In this document: positions 33,742-43,167 of the stretch, in pieces
Layout of the letters: each line of letters begins with the position of its first letter
Position numbering within the stretch: the stretch's first letter is position 1
The notes under the pieces: generated by a model
Database searches by the model: none
What the model saw: the letters and a program-made list of their open reading frames with translations, nothing else
What the model was told of the DNA's origin: nothing
Translations under genes and position numbers: made by a program
Origin: Propionibacteriaceae bacterium
GTDB lineage: Bacteria > Actinomycetota > Actinomycetes > Propionibacteriales > Propionibacteriaceae
DNA: 64,000 nucleotides
Direction: 5' to 3'
Assembly (NCBI GenBank): GCA_017306015.1
Contig: JAFKJK010000022.1
Location: 1-64,000, forward strand

Positions 33742-34833
33742 TCACCCTCCCAGAGCAGCCTGGACGGCGTCCGCGACGGCATCGACGTCCACCCCGTCGA
33801 AGCACGGGAAGGTGATCGTCGTGGCCTCCAGGCGGGCCGCGACCGGCTGGGGGGTGTGGTACTTGTCGAGGAAGTAGGTGCCGGAACTCAGGGCATAGGT
33901 GCCGATCGTGGTCTCGACCGTCCCGCGGAGCCGGAGGATCAGGTTGTCGCGGTCGACGCCTTCGGGCACCGTGAACACCATCGACTGCACGTTGTAGGTC
34001 ACGTCGTCGCCGACGGCCTGCGGGACGAATCCCAGCGGGACGAGCTGCTCGATGTAGGCCCGGCGGACGCGGTTGCGGTCCGCGACGATGTCGTCGAGCC
34101 GTGCCAGCTGCTTGCGTCCCATCAGCGCCGAGAGTTCCGGCAGCCGGAAGTTGTAGCCGTAGTCGACGAAGTCGAGCCCGACGCCCTTCATGCCGTGCGC
34201 GCCGTGGGCCAGCTTCACCGTCAGCCAGTCGGCCCAGTCGGCGTTGTCGGTCGTGATGGCCCCGCCCTCGCCGGTGCTGATCAGCTTGCGGGGATGGAAG
34301 CTGAAGCAGCTCAGGTCTGCGATCGATCCGCACCGGCGACCGTTCTCGGCGCTGCCGATGGCGCAGGCGGCGTCCTCGATCAGGGGGACGCCGCGGTCTC
34401 GGCAGAGTTCGCTGATCCGGGTCACGCCGGTGGGATTCCCGAGGGCGTCCACGAATATCACCGCGCGCGTGCGCGGGCCGATCAGGGCCTCCAGCGCAGC
34501 CGGATCCATGTTGTACGTGGACGGGTCGACGTCGGCGAACACGGGGACGGCGCCGAGGTCCTCGACCACGTTCGCCGAGGCCGGGAAGGAGAAGTCGGAG
34601 ACGATCACCTCGTCCCCTGCGCCCACGCCGACGGCCTTGAGCGCGACCCAGAGCGCCGTCGTGGCCGACGTGGCGAGGAACGCGTGCCGGGCCCCGGTGT
34701 AGCCGGCGATCTCGTCCGCGAACGCCTGGACGTGCTGGCCGCGGGTGAAGATGCCGCTGTCGAAGATCTCGCGGACCTCCGCCTCCACCTCGTCGAAGCC
34801 GAGGTACGGCTTCATCAACCGGATCTGGCTCAC
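33742..34833 (-). CDS. DegT/DnrJ/EryC1-type sugar aminotransferase (first of two in the operon)
   Basis: The GTG at 34833 overlaps the stop of the SDR gene (GTGA) and gives 363 residues. The PLP lysine is K183 in FHPRKLISTGEGG; LIEDAACAIGS contains the conserved Asp that pairs with the pyridine nitrogen. These enzymes aminate keto-sugar nucleotides with glutamate. Because the SDR upstream could create a 4-keto sugar, this member may act at C4. That is inference from gene order. Confidence 0.85.
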   Translation of the reverse strand: MSQIRLMKPYLGFDEVEAEVREIFDSGIFTRGQHVQAFADEIAGYTGARHAFLATSATTALWVALKAVGVGAGDEVIVSDFSFPASANVVEDLGAVPVFADVDPSTYNMDPAALEALIGPRTRAVIFVDALGNPTGVTRISELCRDRGVPLIEDAACAIGSAENGRRCGSIADLSCFSFHPRKLISTGEGGAITTDNADWADWLTVKLAHGAHGMKGVGLDFVDYGYNFRLPELSALMGRKQLARLDDIVADRNRVRRAYIEQLVPLGFVPQAVGDDVTYNVQSMVFTVPEGVDRDNLILRLRGTVETTIGTYALSSGTYFLDKYHTPQPVAARLEATTITFPCFDGVDVDAVADAVQAALGG

Positions 34834-35807
34834 ACCGTCCCCCCGATCCTGTCGCGGTACCACTCCAGCGTCTCGGCCAGCCCGTCGGCGAAGGGGGTGA
34901 GGGTGTAGTCGATCAGGCCCTTCACCTTGACGTTGCTGGCGTTGTGGCACTGCACGTCCGACGGGCGGCCGGGCCGCCGGTCGATCTCGCCGGCGTAGCC
35001 GTAGAAGTCGCAGATGCGCTGGATCAGTTCAGCGATGGTCACCTGGTTGTCCGTGGAGATGTTGACGGCCTCGCCGGCCGGCAGCAGGCGGTACAGCTTG
35101 AGGACGGCGTCCACCGTGTCGTGGACGTAGATGAAGTCGCGGCTCTGCGAGCCGTCGCCGTGGAGTTCGGGCCGGCCACCGCCGAGCAGCCGGACGGCGG
35201 TGATCGGGATGACCCCGGCCAGCATGCCCTTGTGGTTCTGCCGGGGTCCGTAGTTGTTGAACGGCCGGACGATGAACGCGTCCAGGCCGAACATCCGGAC
35301 CCAGGTCTCCACGGCCAGGTCGGCAGCGCCCTTGCCGGCAGCGTAGGTGGTGGTCGGGTTGCGCGGGTGGGTCTCGTCCATCGGCTCGTAGACCGCCGAG
35401 CCGTAGACCTCGGAAGAGGAGAAGTGGCACAGGGTCTTGAACCGTCCGCGACGCTGCAACTCGAGGAGGTTCAGGATGACGCGGACGTTGGTGTCGAACG
35501 CGTTGGCCGGGTTCAGGAACGAGTAGTTGAGGGCTTTGGTCGCACAGTTGAACACCACGTCCACCTCGTGGGCGTCGAAGATGTACTCCAGGCTGGTGGC
35601 CAGCTCGGCATCGTCGCGGTAGAAGGTCACCTTCCCCGTGGCGAGCGCGTCGGCGAGGTTCTCCTCCGAGCCGACGAACAGGTTGTCGACGACGACGACG
35701 TGCGCTGCGCCGTCCGCGAGCAACCGGTCGACGAGGTGGCTGCCGATGAAGCCGGCACCTCCGGTGACCAGGGCGACGTGGCCGGCCAGGTCCGGGCGCG
35801 GCTTCAT
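34830..35807 (-). CDS. NAD-dependent sugar-nucleotide epimerase/dehydratase (SDR)
   Basis: The 325-residue extended SDR has GGAGFIG near residue 16, SSSEVYG and YAAGK (Tyr-Lys pair). The segment FNCATKALNYSFLNPANAFDTNV, read in short pieces, follows the usual substrate-binding loop. RPFNNYGPRQ and RDFIYVHDTVDAVL are typical of dTDP- or UDP-sugar 4,6-dehydratases and 4-epimerases. ATGA and GTGA overlaps link it to both neighbours. Whether it dehydrates or epimerises cannot be read with certainty. Confidence 0.8.
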   Translation of the reverse strand: MKPRPDLAGHVALVTGGAGFIGSHLVDRLLADGAAHVVVVDNLFVGSEENLADALATGKVTFYRDDAELATSLEYIFDAHEVDVVFNCATKALNYSFLNPANAFDTNVRVILNLLELQRRGRFKTLCHFSSSEVYGSAVYEPMDETHPRNPTTTYAAGKGAADLAVETWVRMFGLDAFIVRPFNNYGPRQNHKGMLAGVIPITAVRLLGGGRPELHGDGSQSRDFIYVHDTVDAVLKLYRLLPAGEAVNISTDNQVTIAELIQRICDFYGYAGEIDRRPGRPSDVQCHNASNVKVKGLIDYTLTPFADGLAETLEWYRDRIGGTV

Positions 35808-36799
35808 CCGGGGATCCCGGCGGACGTCGGCACGGCCGGTCCCGTGAGCGCGCCCGAACTCAGCGCGCGCTCGACGATCCGGTGCGCCGGGACGATGGAC
35901 GCCCGCTCCGCTGCCGCGTTCACCTTGCCGTCGACGAGGTCGAGGAACTGGGTGAACTGGGCAGCGAGAGGCTCGCGTCCGGTGATCTCGGGGACCTCCA
36001 TCTCGGTGACCTGGCGGAAGCCCGCACCCTCAGCCGAGGAGTCCGAGATGGTGGTGTGGCGGTAGAGGGTGACACCGCGCCGGAGCAGGTCGACCTCGAC
36101 CATCCCTTCGAGGGTCTGGATCAGCAGGGTACGGACCTTGCGCTGCCCGATTCGACTGGCCGACGCGGACGCGACGCCGGTGGAGAACGACATGCTGACG
36201 TCGACCACGTCCTCGGTGCCGGGAAGCGACGACGGGTGGAAGCGTCCCGCCTCGACGTTGACCGAAACCGGATCCTCACCGTCGAAGAATCGGGAGATCA
36301 GGTCGACGTCGTGGACCAGCAGGTCCCAGGCGACGCCGGTGGTGATCCGCGGGGCGTAGGGCGAGTGCCGCTCGGCCCGTGCGTAGAGCGGCCGGGCGAT
36401 CATCCGCCGAGCCACGATGATCGCCGGGTTGTAGCGCTCCAGGAAGCCACACATGATCGGGACGCCGGCCGCCTCACTGGCATGGAGGATCTCCAGTGTC
36501 TGGGACAGCGACGGGCAGACCGGCTTCTCGACAAGCACCGGAAGTCCCAAGCGCAGGATCTCCTGGGTGATGTCGTAGTGATGCTCCGTGGATGCGGCCA
36601 CCACGACCGCGTCCGCTGCGTCGAGCCCGGTCAGATCCGCGGCCCAGCTCGAGCCGTAGCGCTCAGCGACCGAACGGGCGACCGGTTCGTTGGGGTCGAT
36701 GACCACGGCCAGCTCAGCGGACGCGCTGTCCGCGATCACCCGTGCGTGGTTCCGTCCCATCGACCCGGCGCCGACCACCGCGACGCGAGGGCCGGTCAC
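35804..36799 (-). CDS. Gfo/Idh/MocA-type sugar oxidoreductase
   Basis: From the GTG at 36799 (331 residues) the protein begins VTGPRVAVVGAGSMGRNHARV, here a classic Rossmann start. The conserved EKPVCPS follows near residue 92 and a C-terminal substrate domain has GVAWDLLVHDVDLISRF. In sugar clusters such enzymes oxidise C3 of a UDP-sugar (WbpB type) before amination. It lies between an SDR and an aminotransferase with 4-bp overlaps on both sides, so a keto-sugar-making role is likely. Confidence 0.82.
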   Translation of the reverse strand: MTGPRVAVVGAGSMGRNHARVIADSASAELAVVIDPNEPVARSVAERYGSSWAADLTGLDAADAVVVAASTEHHYDITQEILRLGLPVLVEKPVCPSLSQTLEILHASEAAGVPIMCGFLERYNPAIIVARRMIARPLYARAERHSPYAPRITTGVAWDLLVHDVDLISRFFDGEDPVSVNVEAGRFHPSSLPGTEDVVDVSMSFSTGVASASASRIGQRKVRTLLIQTLEGMVEVDLLRRGVTLYRHTTISDSSAEGAGFRQVTEMEVPEITGREPLAAQFTQFLDLVDGKVNAAAERASIVPAHRIVERALSSGALTGPAVPTSAGIPG

Positions 36800-37893
36800 G
36801 ACGCCTCCAGCGCGCAGCGCACCGCGGCCGCAATGGTGTCCAGATCGCCCGGCTGGAGATGCTGGTGCACGGGCAGGGAGACGCATCGGGCCGACACTGC
36901 TTCGGCGACCGGCGTCGGTGAGATGACCACGTCCGGACGATTGCGATAGATGTCGTAGTCGTAGACGGGTCTCGGGTAGTAGATCCCGCTGCCGACACCG
37001 GCGCGGCCAAGGTGGTCAACGAAGCCCTCGCGGTCGACGCCGTCGGGCAGCAGCACCGTGTACTGGTGCCAGACGTGGCCGCGTCCGCTGAGTTCGGTCG
37101 GCAGCACCAGACCGGGGATCCCCGCGAGCTGCTCGCTGAGTCGGGCGGCGTTGGCGCGCCGGACCGCCAGTTGCGCCGGGTACCGCTCGAGCTGGGGCAG
37201 CACGAGGGCGGCCTGGAGGTCGGTGAGCCGGTAGTTGTTGCCGGGCATCACGTACTCGTAGCGCGCTCGCATGCCCTGGTTCCGCAGGACGCGGAGCCTG
37301 TCGGCCGTCCCGGCGTCCCTCGTGGTCACCACGCCGCCCTCGCCGGTGGTCAGGCTCTTCGTCGCGTAGAAGGAGAAACAGCCGATCCCGAAGGTTCCGA
37401 CGCCGCGGCCGTCGATTGTCGCGCCGTGTGCCTGCGCGGCGTCCTCGACCACGAGGAGCCCCTGCTCCTGAGCCACTGTCATGAGCCCACGCATGTCCGC
37501 CGCCTGCCCGTACAGATGGACCGGAAGCAGGACCTTCGTCCTCGGCGTCACCTGTGCCCGGACGGACTCCGGGTCGAGCCCGAAGTCATCGGCGCGGATG
37601 TCGCCGAACCGTACCGTCGCCCCGGCCTGGAGGATGGCGTTCAGCGTGGCGACGAAGGTGAACGGACTGGTGATGACCTCGTCGCCGGGTTCCAGCTCGA
37701 GCGCCTGGATCGCGGCGACCAGTGCCGTGGTCCCGCTGTTGACGGCGACAGCGTGCTCGGCACCGATCAGCTCGGCGAACCGCCGCTCGAACTCGGCGAC
37801 GACGGGGCCTTGGGCGACCACCCCGGAACGCAGCACCGCCAGCACGCTTTCCTCAACCTCGGGACCGAGTCGGACCGTCGAGACCGGTATCAT
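36796..37893 (-). CDS. DegT/DnrJ/EryC1-type sugar aminotransferase (second)
   Basis: The 365-residue protein starts IPVSTVRLGPEVEESV and has the PLP lysine at K179 in FSFYATKSLTTGEGG, plus VVEDAAQAHGA with the conserved Asp. The form resembles WbpE-like 3-aminotransferases that follow a Gfo/Idh oxidase. It is the first gene of the reverse operon; its ATG is preceded by GGCTCCTGA-type sequence with AGGAG overlap. A C3-amination role is inferred from the adjacent oxidase. Confidence 0.85.
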   Translation of the reverse strand: MIPVSTVRLGPEVEESVLAVLRSGVVAQGPVVAEFERRFAELIGAEHAVAVNSGTTALVAAIQALELEPGDEVITSPFTFVATLNAILQAGATVRFGDIRADDFGLDPESVRAQVTPRTKVLLPVHLYGQAADMRGLMTVAQEQGLLVVEDAAQAHGATIDGRGVGTFGIGCFSFYATKSLTTGEGGVVTTRDAGTADRLRVLRNQGMRARYEYVMPGNNYRLTDLQAALVLPQLERYPAQLAVRRANAARLSEQLAGIPGLVLPTELSGRGHVWHQYTVLLPDGVDREGFVDHLGRAGVGSGIYYPRPVYDYDIYRNRPDVVISPTPVAEAVSARCVSLPVHQHLQPGDLDTIAAAVRCALEAS

Positions 37894-38123
37894 CAGGAGC
37901 CTTCGATTCGGGGCATTCAGAGCGGCCTCAGGCTACTACAGCAGGCCCTTGTCGATTGGCCCGCGCGCGAGGCCTGAGCCGCATCGCGACCGGCTTGGTC
38001 GGGGTGCGCGTCTCCGAGAGGACGCGGTGGGTGGAGCGGCTGCCGGGTTACCATTTGTACGGCTGGTCCGCGGATTGCCGTCTCGATGACGAGGCCAGCT
38101 CCGATCTGCGAGAGGGGAGCCGG

Positions 38124-38855
38124 ATGACGCCTTCGCGTCGGATCCATCCCAGCGCCGTGATCGGCGAAGGAGTGCAGTTCGACGGCGATGCCACGGTCGG
38201 CCCGGGGGCCGTCCTCCTCGGTCCGCTCCGGGTTGGCAATCGCGTCTGGATCGGCCCGAACGCCGTCATCGGTACGCCGCCCGAGATCGCGTCCCTCCGG
38301 CAGAACGTCGCCTGGGACTCCGACCTCGACCATCATGGCGTCGTGATCGGCGACGACGTGGTGATCCGCGAGCTGTCGACCGTCCACCAGGGCAGCCATC
38401 GGACGACCACCATCGGGGACGGAACGTGGCTGCTGAACTCCGTCTACGTCGCGCACGACAGCCTGGTGGGCAGGAACGTGACGCTCTCGGCAGGCGTGCG
38501 GCTGGGCGGGCACTCGGTCGTCGGGGAACACGCGAACCTGGGGATGAACGCCTCGGTGCACCAGGGCCGCATCGTGGGTGCCGGAGCGATGATCGGGATG
38601 GGGACTCCCGTCACGCGTGACGTTCCGCCTTTCGGCAAGGCGTACGGCGCTCCGATCCGGCTGCGCGGCGTCAACCACCACGTGTTGCGCCATCTCGGCG
38701 CGTCCCCGGAGTCGCTTGAGCGCCTGTCCGCCGCGTACTCCGCCGGAGACTTCACGATGACGGGACTCGACGGAGATCCGGCACTCGCCGAGAGCGCGGA
38801 ATGGTGGCGGGCACAGTCTCCGTCTCGTCCGATCAGGATCGGAGCGGAGCCGTGA
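38124..38855 (+). CDS. LpxA-like hexapeptide acyltransferase
   Basis: From the ATG at 38124, with a good GAGGGGAG upstream, the protein has 243 residues. It begins RRIHPSAVIGEGVQFDGDA and continues with left-handed beta-helix repeats, e.g. VGPGAVLLGPLRVGNRVWIG. Its length and the C-terminal helical tail resemble UDP-GlcNAc O-acyltransferase LpxA more than small acetyltransferases. An actinomycete has no lipid A, so an N- or O-acylation of an amino sugar is more plausible. The frame is open upstream to 37956, but that part is unlike the family. It is coupled by GTGA to the flippase-like gene. Confidence 0.75.
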   Translation: MTPSRRIHPSAVIGEGVQFDGDATVGPGAVLLGPLRVGNRVWIGPNAVIGTPPEIASLRQNVAWDSDLDHHGVVIGDDVVIRELSTVHQGSHRTTTIGDGTWLLNSVYVAHDSLVGRNVTLSAGVRLGGHSVVGEHANLGMNASVHQGRIVGAGAMIGMGTPVTRDVPPFGKAYGAPIRLRGVNHHVLRHLGASPESLERLSAAYSAGDFTMTGLDGDPALAESAEWWRAQSPSRPIRIGAEP

Positions 38856-39892
38856 GCGAGACCCCATCCGTCGCGGAGCCGTCCACCCAGAGCGCGTCGC
38901 GGCGCGCGACGGTCGTGAACATCGCCCGGGTCGCTCTCATCGTCCTGGTGGTCGTCGCGGCTACCTGGCAGTTGGTCGACCACTGGGAGGAGGTCGCCGA
39001 CACCGTCTTCCGCCTGCAATGGCATCGCGCGGCGCTGGCCCAGGCGGCGATCTTCCTGGGGCTGGCCTGCTCGGCGATGAGTTGGCAGGTGCTCCTGGAT
39101 GATCTGGGAAAGCCGATCGGGATGCGTCGGGGTGCCCAGATCTTCCTGGTCGGCCAGTTGGGCAAGTACCTTCCGGGATCGGTCTGGGCCTACGTCCTGC
39201 AGATCGAACTGGGCCACAAGGCGGGGTTGGCGCGCCCGCGGGTGTTCGCAGCGACCGTGTTCTCCGTGATCGTGGGAGTCGTGGCTGCCCTGTTCGCAGG
39301 TTCCCTGGCCATTCCGCGACTGGTGGACCAGGATCCCCGGCTGGCCTGGTTGCCATGGCTGTACCTGGTTCTCCCCGCGGCTCTGGTGATGCTGTATCCG
39401 CCGGTGCTGACGGCCATCGTCCGGTTCGGGTTCCGGCTGTTGAGGAGGCCGCGTCCCGATCACCCGGCGACGCTGAGGGCGGTGATGGCGTCGGTGGCGT
39501 CCGCGCTCGGCACCTACACCTTCTTCGGCGTCCATCTGTGGATGTTGGCCGACACCCGCGAGGGTCTCACGCTCCGTCCACTCAGCCTGTGCATCGGCAC
39601 CATGGCGATCGCGATGCTGGCGGGGCTCGCCTTCTTCCTCCTGCCCTCTGGGGTGGGTGCCCGGGAACTGGTCATCATCGTCGCGCTGACGCCGGTAGTC
39701 GGGATCGGCCCGGCGACGGCCTACGCGGCGGTGTCCCGGGTGATGTTCACCCTCGCCGAGCTGCTGGCCGCAGGTGGTGCTGCGGCGATCGCCGTGTGGG
39801 CCCGACGCCGGGACGGAGCGGACGCCGTCGACACCCAGCCCTCGGGGCCGGCCAAGGACGCGCCGGATGAGGCGGCACGAAGTAGGTCGTGA
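38852..39892 (+). CDS. Flippase-like membrane protein (lysylphosphatidylglycerol synthase TM domain)
   Basis: From the GTG at 38852 the protein has 346 residues and about eight membrane helices. The family hallmark GQLGKYLPGSVWAY is near residue 98, and FLLPSGVGARELVIIV is in the C-terminal half. These domains are known from MprF/AglD-like proteins and are thought to flip or accommodate lipid-linked substrates. The C-terminal ~25 residues are polar and disordered. Overlap with the acyltransferase gene suggests joint use on a lipid-linked sugar. Confidence 0.8.
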   Translation: MSETPSVAEPSTQSASRRATVVNIARVALIVLVVVAATWQLVDHWEEVADTVFRLQWHRAALAQAAIFLGLACSAMSWQVLLDDLGKPIGMRRGAQIFLVGQLGKYLPGSVWAYVLQIELGHKAGLARPRVFAATVFSVIVGVVAALFAGSLAIPRLVDQDPRLAWLPWLYLVLPAALVMLYPPVLTAIVRFGFRLLRRPRPDHPATLRAVMASVASALGTYTFFGVHLWMLADTREGLTLRPLSLCIGTMAIAMLAGLAFFLLPSGVGARELVIIVALTPVVGIGPATAYAAVSRVMFTLAELLAAGGAAAIAVWARRRDGADAVDTQPSGPAKDAPDEAARSRS

Positions 39893-39896
39893 CCGG

Positions 39897-41123
39897 TCAG
39901 GCCGGATCACGCACCGGCTGCTCGACGTCCCTGCCTGCGGGCGCCGGACGCCGGGGGAGGCCGAAGACGCCGAGGCAGACGGGGACGAGGGTGATCACGC
40001 TGAGGGTCGTCGCGGCCAACAGGTCACGGGAGTCGGCGTCCGCGGTGTTCAACACCGGCAGGAGCACGAAGAAGTAGAGCATCGAGTAGACCAGGTAGAT
40101 GGCCACCCCCAGCACCTTGGCCGGCCTGGTGCCGGTCATCACCAGCCAGATGCCGGCCATCGGGAGCCAGATGAAGTAGTGGGGCAGCCCGTTCGGCGGC
40201 ACGACGATGGCGGCTGCTCCCACGATCAGGATGGCTTCCATCACCTGGTTGCGCTGGTAGAGCTTGCGCGCGCGCCAGAGTGTGGCGACCAGCAGGAGCA
40301 GCCCGAGGCCGCCCCACAGCCACATGACGTCGGCCAGCCCCGGCGAGAAGCGCTCGAGCATGGAGCGGATCCCGAGGTTGTAGAAGAGCGTGGGATCGAC
40401 TTCCTGTCCGGTGCCGGTCAGGCGCGTCCAGAACGTCCAGGTCTCCGTGGGAAAGAACAGCGCGCCGAACGCGGTGAAGCCCGCGAAAGAGCCGAACGAG
40501 ACCGCGGCCTGGCGCCGCTGACCGGTGACCAGGTAGTAGACGCCGAAGATCATCGGGGTCACCTTGATCGCAGCGGCCAGGCCGACGAGCACGCCCTGGA
40601 AACGCCTGGGGATGAAGCCGGCCACGTCGACGAAGGCGAGCACCGCGACGAGCAGCGACAGCTGCCCCGTGGTGAGTTGGCTGTACATCGGCATCGACAT
40701 GATCAGCAGCGCCGTATTGATGGCACCGGAGAAGATCAGAAGCCAGGGCTGCTCCCGCCAGTTCCGGCCGGTCGCCTCAAGTGCCCGGACGGAGAACAGG
40801 AACCCCAGCAGGACGACCACGACGAAGGTGACAGCGGTCCAGATCTGGTCGCCGACGATCATCGGGACGCCGGGCAGCCACCAGATCAGCAGGTAGGCGA
40901 ACGGCGGGTACGCCATCGCCTCGTACATGGACTTCGCCCCGGTCATCACCTCGACGACCGCCCTGCGGTAGAAGTCGATGTCGAAGAAGTAGTACGGCTG
41001 GGGGCCTCCCCAGAACCAGGTCCAGTGGAGCCAGATGGTCGCGGCGAGCGCGACGAGGGCCAGAATGCCAACGATCCGCAGGCCCACGGCCCGCGTGCCG
41101 GCCCCGGCTCGCGCCAACTCCAT
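39897..41123 (-). CDS. GT87-type membrane glycosyltransferase, third member
   Basis: From the ATG at 41123, with AAGGGGG just upstream, the protein has 408 residues. It has multiple membrane helices and the same layout as the tandem GT87 pair at 27-29 kb: YFFDIDFYRRAVVEV in the first outer loop, AYPPFAYLLIWWLPGVP, KVTPMIFGVYYLVTGQ and NGLPHYFIWLPMAG. It is less similar to them than they are to each other. It is convergent with the flippase-like gene with only 4 bp between stops. Confidence 0.8.
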   Translation of the reverse strand: MELARAGAGTRAVGLRIVGILALVALAATIWLHWTWFWGGPQPYYFFDIDFYRRAVVEVMTGAKSMYEAMAYPPFAYLLIWWLPGVPMIVGDQIWTAVTFVVVVLLGFLFSVRALEATGRNWREQPWLLIFSGAINTALLIMSMPMYSQLTTGQLSLLVAVLAFVDVAGFIPRRFQGVLVGLAAAIKVTPMIFGVYYLVTGQRRQAAVSFGSFAGFTAFGALFFPTETWTFWTRLTGTGQEVDPTLFYNLGIRSMLERFSPGLADVMWLWGGLGLLLLVATLWRARKLYQRNQVMEAILIVGAAAIVVPPNGLPHYFIWLPMAGIWLVMTGTRPAKVLGVAIYLVYSMLYFFVLLPVLNTADADSRDLLAATTLSVITLVPVCLGVFGLPRRPAPAGRDVEQPVRDPA

Positions 41124-41309
41124 CGATGCCCCCTTGAGCCTCAAACGAACGCGAGCATAGCCTCGTTCGCCGGTGGCGGGCGTCCAGTCGCGCGGCACTT
41201 CGCTACCCGTCCCTGTCTCGGGGGCCGGATGACCGCCGGTGCGACACCTGCGATACTGGACGGAGCAAATGACCGACTTGTTCATCGAACAATCGAAGGC
41301 AAGGGAAAG

Positions 41310-42491
41310 ATGCCGGAACAGCCCATTCTCCTCTCGCAGGCGCATGTCACGGATCTGGAAGTGTCCATGGTCACAGCGGCCATCCAGTCCGGTTGGGTGG
41401 CACCTCTCGGGCCCGACGTCGATGCCTTCGAGGAGGAGCTGCGTTCGTTCGTGGGCGTCGATCACGCGTTGGCGCTCTCGTCCGGAACCGCAGCCCTCCA
41501 CCTCGGGCTGCTGGGTCTTGGCGTCCGTCCGGGTGACGAGGTGATCGTGGCGACCCTGACGTTCGGCGCCACCGCCTTCGCCATCACTTACGTCGGGGCG
41601 CGTCCGGTCTTCCTCGATGTCGAGGAGCAGGCATGGGGGTTGGATCCGGAAGTGCTCGAGTCGGTGCTCGCACAGCGCGCTCGCACGGGCTCCCGGATCG
41701 CGGCGATCGTCCCGGTCGATCTCTACGGACGCCCGGCCGACTACGACACAATCCTGCCGATCGCGCAGCGGTATGGCGTCCCGGTACTGGTGGACGCGGC
41801 CGAATCGCTCGGAGCCCACCACGGCGGACGGTCGACAGGCTCCATGGGAGCGGCAGGGGTCTACTCCTTCAACGGGAACAAGATCATGACGACCTCAGGT
41901 GGCGGCATGCTCGTCTCTGACGACGAGGCGCTCATCGCCAAGGCTCGCTTCCGGTCCACCCAGTCGCGCGAGAGTGTTCCGTGGTACGAGCACAACGAGG
42001 TCGGTTACAACTACCGCATGAGCAACCTGCTCGCGGCGTTGGGACGCGCTCAGCTCATCCGGCTACCCGAGATGATCGCCCGCCGGCAGGCGATCCGTGC
42101 CCGCTACGAGGCTGGCCTTGGCGTCCTGCCCGGGGTGACCGTGACCGCCGACCCGCCATGGGGGGAGAGCAACTCCTGGCTGACTACTGTCACCTTCGAC
42201 TCGAGTCTGCCGGCAGGAGTCGCGGACCACGTCCGCCGCGCGCTGGGCGCCGAGCGGATTGAGAGCCGTCCGATCTGGAAGCCTATGCACCTGCAGCCGG
42301 TCTTCCGTGACCACGAGGCACACCTGACCGGTGTCGCCGACCGAGTCTTCGACCAGGGACTGTGCCTGCCCAGCGGAGTGGGGCTCTCGGACGGGGACGT
42401 CGACCGCGTGGTGGACGCCGTCGTCCGGGCTGTCCACGCAGCGCCGACTGCGCCGGTGTCGGGAGTGGCGGCCACCGGGGCACCGAGGTGA
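41310..42491 (+). CDS. pglE: PglE-like aminotransferase (UDP-4-amino-4,6-dideoxy-GlcNAc synthesis)
   Basis: PglE aminates UDP-4-keto-6-deoxy-GlcNAc in bacillosamine synthesis. From the ATG at 41310, with AAGGGAAAG upstream, the 393-residue protein has the family-specific motif SFNGNKIMTTSGGGML with the PLP lysine at K191. It also has the N-terminal WVAPLGPDVDAFEEEL pattern. It overlaps the priming transferase gene (GTGA), and a PglF-like dehydratase is encoded 8 kb downstream on the other strand. A PglD-type acetyltransferase is not adjacent; one of the hexapeptide proteins at 33-39 kb might serve. Confidence 0.82.
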   Translation: MPEQPILLSQAHVTDLEVSMVTAAIQSGWVAPLGPDVDAFEEELRSFVGVDHALALSSGTAALHLGLLGLGVRPGDEVIVATLTFGATAFAITYVGARPVFLDVEEQAWGLDPEVLESVLAQRARTGSRIAAIVPVDLYGRPADYDTILPIAQRYGVPVLVDAAESLGAHHGGRSTGSMGAAGVYSFNGNKIMTTSGGGMLVSDDEALIAKARFRSTQSRESVPWYEHNEVGYNYRMSNLLAALGRAQLIRLPEMIARRQAIRARYEAGLGVLPGVTVTADPPWGESNSWLTTVTFDSSLPAGVADHVRRALGAERIESRPIWKPMHLQPVFRDHEAHLTGVADRVFDQGLCLPSGVGLSDGDVDRVVDAVVRAVHAAPTAPVSGVAATGAPR

Positions 42492-43096
42492 ACCTCAGCT
42501 ATCGAGGCGCCGGGAAGCGCGCGATGGACGTGTCGGTCTCGGCCGTCGCCCTCGTGGTCACTCTCCCCGTCCAGGCTGCCGTGGCCGCGCTGGTGGCAAC
42601 TCGCCTCGGGCGGCCAGTTCTCTTCAGACAACCCAGACCGGGCCTGAACGGCAAGGTCTTCACACTCGTGAAGTTCCGAACGATGCTCTCGGAGGACGCC
42701 AGTCGAGGCCTCGTGACAGACGAGCAGCGGCTCACCCGCTTCGGCAGGGCGCTGCGCGCCACGAGCCTCGATGAACTTCCGACGCTGTGGAACGTGCTGC
42801 GCGGGGACATGAGCCTGGTCGGGCCGCGCCCGCTGAGGGTGGAGTATCTCAGTCGGTACGATGCTGAGCAGATGCACCGCCACGACGTGCGCCCCGGCGT
42901 CACGGGCCTTGCGCAAGTGTCAGGGCGCAACAGCATCTCCTGGGACGAGAAATTCACCTACGACCTTAGGTACGTGCGCGATCTCTCACTGCGGCTGGAT
43001 CTGCGGATCCTGCGCCAGACCTTCGCCCAGGTGTTCAGCGGCAAGGGCGTGAGCCAAGCTGGCCACGTAACGATGCCCGAATTCATGCCGGAATGA
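42488..43096 (+). CDS. pglC: PglC-like phosphoglycosyl transferase (initiating sugar transferase)
   Basis: These enzymes put the first sugar-1-phosphate onto undecaprenyl phosphate. The 202-residue form, from the GTG at 42488, has a single N-terminal membrane segment, KFRTM, the catalytic DELPTLWNVLRGDMSLVGPR, and HDVRPGVTGLAQVSGRN. The short length (about 200 residues) is the PglC type, not the long WbaP type. Coupling to PglE supports a diNAc-bacillosamine or related first sugar. Confidence 0.85.
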   Translation: MNLSYRGAGKRAMDVSVSAVALVVTLPVQAAVAALVATRLGRPVLFRQPRPGLNGKVFTLVKFRTMLSEDASRGLVTDEQRLTRFGRALRATSLDELPTLWNVLRGDMSLVGPRPLRVEYLSRYDAEQMHRHDVRPGVTGLAQVSGRNSISWDEKFTYDLRYVRDLSLRLDLRILRQTFAQVFSGKGVSQAGHVTMPEFMPE

Positions 43097-43167
43097 CCCA
43101 CCTGCAGTGATGAACACATGCAAGTGGACCGCCCACATGACTGCAGCGCGTCGAGGATGATGAGTTG

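Noticed and set aside
39774..41309. A 500-codon N-terminal extension of the PglE-like gene
   Set aside because: The extension lies antisense to the GT87 gene and is low-complexity. The ATG at 41310 has a good ribosome-binding site and matches PglE starts.
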